This document shows, piece by piece, positions 59,261 to 64,000 of a DNA stretch of 64,000 bases. Position 1 is the stretch's first letter. Every line of letters starts with the position of its first letter. Both the position numbers and the translations under genes were made by a program. The stretch is from NCBI RefSeq assembly GCF_900116195.1, contig NZ_FOZW01000005.1, positions 186,001-250,000 of the forward strand. Reading direction: 5' to 3'. The DNA comes from Alloyangia pacifica (GTDB lineage Bacteria > Pseudomonadota > Alphaproteobacteria > Rhodobacterales > Rhodobacteraceae). The notes below the pieces were generated by a model. The model saw only the letters and a program-made list of their open reading frames with translations, searched no databases and was not told where the DNA came from.

Positions 59261-60226
59261 TCAGTGGGCCAGCGCGTCGACGATGGCCTGGGCGTTGCCC
59301 CCGGTCTCGGCGACGACCTTCTCGGTGACCGGCGCGGACAGCGCGTTGAAGGCGGCGGCCTCCTCGGCGGTCAGCTCGATGACTTCGCGGCCCTCGATCT
59401 CGGCAAAGGCTTCGACACCGCCGGCGGCGACCGCGAGCTGCACCTCGTTGGCCTCGGCCGAGGCCTCCTTGCCGGCGTCGAGCAGGGCTTTCTGCTGCGC
59501 GTCATCCAGGCTGTTGAAGGCATCGCGGTTGGCGAGGATGAAGAACGGCGAGTTCGTCGTGTCCATGCCGATGGTCAGGTAGTTGGCCACTTCACCAAGG
59601 CGGAAGGCACGGGTCGCGGTGGTGTCGATCATCGCACCGTCGATCACGCCGGTCTGCAGGGCGTTGTAGATCTCGCTCACCGGCATCGAGACCGGGGTCG
59701 CGCCCCAGGCTTCGACCAGCAGGCCGGTGTTGCGCGACGGCACGCGGATCTTCATGCCCTCGATGTCGGCCGGGCTGCGCACGGCCTTGTCACGGGTGTA
59801 GAGCTGGTTCGGCGCCGAGGACCACAGGCTCACCAGGATGGCGCGGCGGTACTCGGGCTGGAACAGCTCGATGTTGTTCCAGATGTCGGCGGTGCCGGTT
59901 TCGGTGTTCAGCACGCCCGGCAGTTCCGCGACCAGCGTCAGCGGGAAGGTCGAGGCGGTGTAGCCGGGCAGCGAGACGGCCAGTTCGGCCACGCCGTCGA
60001 GCACACGGCTGTACTGTTCGGCCGGGCCCGGGCCCAGTTCACCACCGTTGTAGATGGTCACCGACAGATCGCCGCCGGAATTTTCGGCCACCTTTTCCGC
60101 GAAGGGATCGAAGGCCCCCTCGACGTAAGGGTGCGTCGGCGCGAAGAAGCTGGCGAATTTGAAGTCTTCTGCAAAGGCAGCAGTGGAGGCGAGGCCGAGA
60201 GCCGCCGCAAGAATGACAGAACGCAT
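59261..60226 (-). CDS. dctP: TRAP transporter substrate-binding protein (DctP)
   Basis: A 321-residue periplasmic protein with a signal peptide (SVILAAALGLASTAAFAED) and the DctP fold, including the family arginine region GMKIRVPSRNTGLLVEAWGATPVSMPVSEIYNALQTGVIDGAM, which usually binds an organic acid carboxylate. ATG 60226 has GGAGG upstream; the longer frame is rejected. Nearby sugar-acid enzymes suggest a uronate or related acid as ligand, but the ligand is not readable from sequence. Confidence 0.93.
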   Translation of the reverse strand: MRSVILAAALGLASTAAFAEDFKFASFFAPTHPYVEGAFDPFAEKVAENSGGDLSVTIYNGGELGPGPAEQYSRVLDGVAELAVSLPGYTASTFPLTLVAELPGVLNTETGTADIWNNIELFQPEYRRAILVSLWSSAPNQLYTRDKAVRSPADIEGMKIRVPSRNTGLLVEAWGATPVSMPVSEIYNALQTGVIDGAMIDTTATRAFRLGEVANYLTIGMDTTNSPFFILANRDAFNSLDDAQQKALLDAGKEASAEANEVQLAVAAGGVEAFAEIEGREVIELTAEEAAAFNALSAPVTEKVVAETGGNAQAIVDALAH

Positions 60227-60339
60227 GGTAATCCTCCCGAGATCACGCCCACCCGCATGGCAGGCCATGTGCGGGACAGGTCTGCAACCTATGTCCGGAG
60301 GGTTCCAATAGATTCGGCGCATTATGGCATAACTTATTG

Positions 60340-61524
60340 CTATACGTCCGGCAGCCCCCGCGCCGCGCCACGCAGGCAGTCGAGCATCAGCTGCTGCGCG
60401 CGGGTCGGCAGCCAGCCCTCGCGCAGGGTCAGCCCGATCTCGCGAAGCGGCAATGTTTCCGTGAGGGGAAGCTGAACGAGGTGGCGTCGGTCCAGCTCAG
60501 GCGCCGCCTGCCGGCCCGAGGTGAAAGCCAGCGCATCGCTGAGGTCGAGGTACTCACGTATAAGCAGAATGAATCCGGCTTCGATCAGGCTCTCGGGTAG
60601 GGGCAATTCGCTGCGGCGAAAAAGTGCCTCGAACTGATGCCTTAGCTGGGTTCCCGGGCCGGGCACGATCCACGGAAAGCAACGCAGTTGCGAGGTGCAG
60701 AGCGGCCCCTTCCCGACCAGCGGATGCCCCGGCCGCGCAACCACCGCGAAGCGATCCTGGAACAGCGCCTCCTGCCGCACGTCGGGCGCGGGTGCCTGGC
60801 TGCGAAGCGCACCGAGCATGATGTCAATGTCCCCCCGCCGCAGCCCCGCGAGCAGCATGTCATGGGTGCCGTCGAGCACCGAGATGCGGATTTTCGGGCG
60901 CGCCTGCCGAAAGGCCGCGAGCGCCCGCGGCAGCAGCACCGACCGCGACAGCGGCAGGGTGCCGATGACGATCCGCCCGGTCTCGGTGCCATCGAATTCG
61001 CCCAGTTCCATGTCGGCCTGGTCGAGCTCGCTCAGCGCGAGCAGCGCGCGCGGCACCAGCGCGCCGCAGGCCCGGCTGGGAATCAGCCCATGGGCGGTGC
61101 GCTCGAAAAGCGGCGCACCGACCTCCTGTTCGAGCTGGCTCACTGCGCGGTGAACGGTGGGCTGGGCACGGTCGAGCGCCCTGGCGGCAAGGGTGAAGCT
61201 GCCGGTGTCATGCACCGCGATCAGCGCCTGCAACTGGCCGCTGGTCACCACAGCGGTCAGCCGCGGAGAGATCTGCGAGAGCGCTGCATCGAGCTGCGCG
61301 AAGGCCCTCCCGAGGCGGGCCGCGAGCACCGCACCGCGCTCGTTCAGCACGAAGCCCCGGCTGGTGCGATCAAAGAGCGGCCCCCCGGCCTGCTCCTCGA
61401 GCTTGCGCAGCATCTGGGTGACCGCCGGCTGACTGACCTTGAACCGCTCGGCGGCCCCGGTGATCGACGCCTCGTCCGCCACGGCGAGAAGCACCCGCAA
61501 ATGCCTGAGGTTGCGGGAGATCAT
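60340..61524 (-). CDS. LysR-type regulator with two tandem N-terminal HTH domains
   Basis: A 394-residue protein, about 90 longer than normal LysR regulators because the DNA-binding domain is duplicated. The first copy (residues 5-62) is LRVLLAVADEASITGAAERF... QPAVTQMLRKLEEQAGGPLFDR. The second (96-152) is LQALIAVHDTGSFTLAARAL... QPTVHRAVSQLEQEVGAPLFER. A normal LysR effector domain follows (about 175-394, GRIVIGTLPLSRSVLLPRALAAFRQARPKIRISVLDG). Both HTH copies retain the recognition-helix pattern. It is 113 bases downstream of dctP on the same strand and probably regulates the TRAP or sugar-acid genes. Confidence 0.88.
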   Translation of the reverse strand: MISRNLRHLRVLLAVADEASITGAAERFKVSQPAVTQMLRKLEEQAGGPLFDRTSRGFVLNERGAVLAARLGRAFAQLDAALSQISPRLTAVVTSGQLQALIAVHDTGSFTLAARALDRAQPTVHRAVSQLEQEVGAPLFERTAHGLIPSRACGALVPRALLALSELDQADMELGEFDGTETGRIVIGTLPLSRSVLLPRALAAFRQARPKIRISVLDGTHDMLLAGLRRGDIDIMLGALRSQAPAPDVRQEALFQDRFAVVARPGHPLVGKGPLCTSQLRCFPWIVPGPGTQLRHQFEALFRRSELPLPESLIEAGFILLIREYLDLSDALAFTSGRQAAPELDRRHLVQLPLTETLPLREIGLTLREGWLPTRAQQLMLDCLRGAARGLPDV

Positions 61525-61639
61525 GGCGCCGAGGCCTTGCTGCGTCTGCGCATGGACTTTCCCTGACCTGCATTCTCCTCAGCAGGTTATAGCGCCGGGA
61601 TGGAGCCGGGGTCCATGCGGCCGCCGTGCGCGGGCCGGG

Positions 61640-61658
61640 CCGGGGGCGGCGCCCCCGG
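61640..61658 (-). terminator. Possible terminator after the GNAT gene
   Basis: CCGGGGGC-GGC-GCCCCCGG forms a perfect 8-bp GC stem, about 70 bases past the GNAT stop and upstream of the LysR gene. There is no T tract; the call is weak. Confidence 0.35.
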
Positions 61659-61729
61659 AGTCCGCGATAGATCGCACTGCCAGAAAGAATGGCGGCGGTC
61701 GGCACCGCCGCCGGTGACCGCGCCCTGCG

Positions 61730-62347
61730 TCAGGACGCGCCGTGGTGATCGAGCGGCGAGCGCGGGATGCGGAACATCGCGCCCGGAGTAAGCTCGTGAT
61801 GCTGGAATCCGTGGCGATTGTAGAAGGCTTCCAGCGCAGGCTTGTCGAGCCCCTCCTCTCCGAAGGGTTCGTGGTGCAGCTCGATGCCGAGTTCGGCCTC
61901 GTCCGCCGCCTCCACCAGCTGGCGCAGGATGCGATGCGCCACGCCTTCACCTCGGTACTTGGGCGCGACCCAGATGCCGCTCAGGATGAAACGCTTGCTC
62001 CAGAGCGAGTGCTCGATATAGGCGACGTTCTCTTCGCTGTTGCGATAATAGGTGCGCTCGCCGGTCTCCCCGGTCGAGGCCATGAGGCCCGGAACCCGCG
62101 CAAGCCGCTCCATCACGTAGGCGTATTTCACCTCTGCGCGGTGGCGCGCACGTTCCAGTCCTTCTTCCAGTTCGCGCGTCAGATCTGGATGGCGAATCTC
62201 GCAGTAATCGCGCATCCCGTGCTGAAGGGCGATGGCCACAAATGCGCGTAACTCGTTCTCAAGACGGGTGATTTCTGCCTGTTCCTCGGATTGCCTCCGG
62301 GGTGTTTTCAGCAGCCGGGACCCGCGTGCAAAGTCGGTGTATGGCAT
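61730..62347 (-). CDS. GNAT-family acetyltransferase
   Basis: A 205-residue protein with a helical N-terminal extension (QAEITRLENELRAFVAIALQHGM...), then a GNAT core: LSGIWVAPKYRGEGVAHRILRQLVEAADEAELGIELHHEPFGEEGLDKPALEAFYNRHGFQHHE. RGEGVAHR corresponds to the R/Q-x-x-G-x-G/A acetyl-CoA loop, and ALEAFYNRHGF is the usual last helix. ATG 62347 follows GGAGGACACC. The substrate is unknown. Confidence 0.8.
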   Translation of the reverse strand: MPYTDFARGSRLLKTPRRQSEEQAEITRLENELRAFVAIALQHGMRDYCEIRHPDLTRELEEGLERARHRAEVKYAYVMERLARVPGLMASTGETGERTYYRNSEENVAYIEHSLWSKRFILSGIWVAPKYRGEGVAHRILRQLVEAADEAELGIELHHEPFGEEGLDKPALEAFYNRHGFQHHELTPGAMFRIPRSPLDHHGAS

Positions 62348-62432
62348 GGTGTCCTCCCAAGCCGATCTTACATCGACATTTGCGACAGGACAGTAATTCT
62401 AGACATAGTGTTGGCGCAAACACTCGGCTGCG

Positions 62433-62461
62433 CGCCCGCCCGCCTATCTGGCGGGCGGGCG
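62433..62461 (-). terminator. Terminator of the fructuronate reductase operon
   Basis: CGCCCGCCCGCC (62433-62444), loop TATCT, GGCGGGCGGGCG (62450-62461): a perfect 12-bp stem 20 bases past the minus-strand stop codon at 62481. Confidence 0.75.
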
Positions 62462-62480
62462 TGAGCATGGATTGTGGCGC

Positions 62481-63935
62481 TCAGGCGGCGGCCTCGCGCG
62501 CGATCACGTCGCGCATCGGCTCAAAGAGCATCTCCGCCAGAAGGCCGGTCACCTCGTCCCAGTAGGCCTCATCCGCGCGAAGCTCCGCCGGCACGAAGGC
62601 GGCATCGCGCAGCGCGGCGACGATCTCCTCCGCATCCCGACCTCCGGCCATCGCCGTCAGTTCCGCCGTACGAGGGTCGCGCAGCTCATAAGGTGCGCAA
62701 TCATGGGTGGCGCCGCTGATGTGCCGCGCCCAGGCCGCCGTGGCAAAGGTGAAAGCCCGGCAATCAAGGCCCCGCGCCCGCGCGTCTGCCACGGCGGAGA
62801 ATATCCGCTGCGGCATCTTCTCGGAGCCGTCCATGGCGATCTGGAAGGTCTCATGCGCGATCTCGGGGTTCTCGAACCGCCTGGCCAGCGCATCGGCATA
62901 GGCGACTGTGTCGATGCCGGGGATCTCGGGCAGGGTCGCGGCGGCGGTCACGAGATGACGGCGCACCAGCTTGGCCAGCGGTTTCGCGGCCATCACGTCC
63001 CGCACGTAAGGACAACCCGCGTGGAAGCCCACGTAGGCCAGCATCGAGTGGCTGCCGTTCAGCATCCGCAGCTTCATCATCTCGAAGGCGGTGACATTGT
63101 CGGTGAAGATCGCCCCGGCCTTGTCCCAGGCCGGACGGCCCTGCGGGAAATTGTCCTCGATCACCCACTGGAAGAAGCTCTCGGTCTCGATCGCGCCGAG
63201 ATCCTCGCAGCCGATCAGCGCCTGCGCCTCGGCCAGAGTGGCGGGCGTGGCGGCGGGGGTGATGCGGTCGACCATGGTCGAGGGGAAGGCCACCCCGGCG
63301 GCAATCCACTCCGAAAGCGCGGGATCGATCCGGCGGGCGAAATCCACCACAGCGCCACGCAGAAGCACGCCGTTTTCCGGCAGGTTGTCGCAGCAGAGCA
63401 CGGTGAAGGGCGCAAGACCCGCGTCGCGACGGCGGCGCAGCGCCTCCGTCAGCAGGCCGAGCACACCCTGCGGCGCCGCCGGGCTCACTAGGTCCGCGGC
63501 CACGGCAGGATGCGCCGGGTCGCAGCCATGGGCCGCGCGGTCGAGGCCGTAGGCCTTTTCGGTGACCGTCAGCGAGACGATCCTGGTGCCCTCTGCGGCC
63601 ATGGCGGCGAGCGCCGGCTCGGGGTTGCCCGCCGAGCAGATGGCGTCGGCGATGGCGCCGACCACCCGCGCCTCAGTGCCTTCGGCACCCTTGGCGATCA
63701 GCGTGAAAAGGCCGTTCTGCGGATGCAGTTCGTCCGAGGCCTTCGGCGAGCGCAGCGAGACGCCGAGGATGCGCCAGTCGCCGCTCCCCGCCGCCAGCGC
63801 CAGATCGGTCAGCGCCGCCTGATGCGCCTTGTGAAAGGCCCCGAGACCGAGGTGGACGATGCCCACCCCATGCGCCTGCGGATCATAGCGCGGGCGCAGC
63901 GCCTCGGGCACCTGATCAAGTGACGTCAGCCTCAT
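62481..63935 (-). CDS. uxuB: Mannitol dehydrogenase-family protein, likely fructuronate reductase
   Basis: A 484-residue NAD-dependent long-chain polyol/sugar-acid dehydrogenase. The N-terminal dinucleotide region is GVGIVHLGLGAFHKAHQAALTDLAL. The family motif VTEKAYGLD follows, then GAVVDFARRIDPALSEWIAAGVAFPSTMVDRITPA, and KLRMLNGSHSMLAYVG carries the catalytic lysine. These fit both mannitol 2-dehydrogenase and UxuB. The overlapping gene upstream looks like mannonate dehydratase, which favours fructuronate reductase in hexuronate breakdown. It overlaps that gene by ATGA. Confidence 0.82.
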   Translation of the reverse strand: MRLTSLDQVPEALRPRYDPQAHGVGIVHLGLGAFHKAHQAALTDLALAAGSGDWRILGVSLRSPKASDELHPQNGLFTLIAKGAEGTEARVVGAIADAICSAGNPEPALAAMAAEGTRIVSLTVTEKAYGLDRAAHGCDPAHPAVAADLVSPAAPQGVLGLLTEALRRRRDAGLAPFTVLCCDNLPENGVLLRGAVVDFARRIDPALSEWIAAGVAFPSTMVDRITPAATPATLAEAQALIGCEDLGAIETESFFQWVIEDNFPQGRPAWDKAGAIFTDNVTAFEMMKLRMLNGSHSMLAYVGFHAGCPYVRDVMAAKPLAKLVRRHLVTAAATLPEIPGIDTVAYADALARRFENPEIAHETFQIAMDGSEKMPQRIFSAVADARARGLDCRAFTFATAAWARHISGATHDCAPYELRDPRTAELTAMAGGRDAEEIVAALRDAAFVPAELRADEAYWDEVTGLLAEMLFEPMRDVIAREAAA

Positions 63936-64000
63936 GCCTTGCCCGCCACGAGCTCGTGCTCGAAGGCACGGTAGAGGCCACGCAGTTCCGCCAGACCCTT
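63932..64000 (-). CDS. C-terminal end of a gene upstream of uxuB (possible mannonate dehydratase; truncated by window)
   Basis: Only the last 22 codons are visible: a KGLAELRGLYRAFEHELVAGKA tail followed by the stop, overlapping the next start (ATGA, 63932-63935). The GLAELRG phrase and the uxuB neighbour fit UxuA, mannonate dehydratase, but a tail this short cannot prove it. It is clearly a coding frame because of the translational-coupling overlap. Confidence 0.5.
   Translation of the reverse strand, partial: KGLAELRGLYRAFEHELVAGKA

Overview
The window is GC-rich, gene-dense DNA that reads as a member of the Rhodobacterales (Alphaproteobacteria). The signs are FlaF/FlbT flagellin regulators, Ros/MucR-type regulators, a MotE homologue, TRAP and Dpp-type transporters, an RTX exoprotein, many ATGA/TGATG gene overlaps, and an intergenic hairpin element at 4193-4240 that resembles elements I recall from this order. 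I cannot tell whether the replicon is a chromosome or a plasmid. No rRNA, tRNA, CRISPR array, insertion sequence or replication gene was seen.

Layout. (1) 1-4143: iron uptake. It holds the 3' end of an AraC-type regulator, a TonB-dependent siderophore receptor and a fused membrane/ATPase ABC exporter. (2) 4345-39476: about 35 kb of flagellar genes. It encodes the switch and MS ring (FliM, FliL, FliF, FliH, FliN, FliP, FliG), flagellin with its regulators FlaF and FlbT, and the hook, rod and ring proteins (FlgI, FlgJ, FlgL, FlgK, FlgE, FlgF, FlgG, FlgA, FlgH, FlgD, FliK). It also encodes stators and their helpers (MotA, MotB, MotE and a large TPR protein that may replace MotC) and a probable flagellin-modification operon. 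(3) 39593-43907: a three-subunit amino-acid/opine dehydrogenase and an OprB-like porin. (4) 43947-47327: an RTX exoprotein carrying a glycosidase-like barrel. (5) 47721-55753: a Dpp-type peptide importer with a CocE/X-Pro peptidase-family hydrolase and a LysR regulator. (6) 55887-56978: an ArnA-like UDP-sugar decarboxylase/epimerase. (7) 57448-64000: a TRAP transporter, a LysR protein with two HTH domains, a GNAT enzyme, a fructuronate reductase-family enzyme and a truncated neighbour.

The part most worth attention is flagellar control. The cluster carries its own regulators: an RpoH-like sigma factor overlapping fliK, two orphan OmpR-type proteins whose receiver domains lack the phosphorylation residues, a MucR-like protein nine bases upstream of motB, and a second MucR-like protein with a broken zinc finger. 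No FliA, FlgM or chemotaxis gene is present. Short intergenic regions across the cluster share TTCTTG words. Some form perfect dyads (upstream of fliF and of the sigma gene). Others form CTTG direct repeats about 10 bp apart (flgE, mucR-motB, motA, the second mucR-like gene). My inference is a self-contained, sigma-based flagellar cascade using this word as an operator. The cluster is not a whole flagellum: fliI, fliQ, fliR, flhA, flhB, flgB, flgC and fliE are absent and must lie elsewhere if it works.
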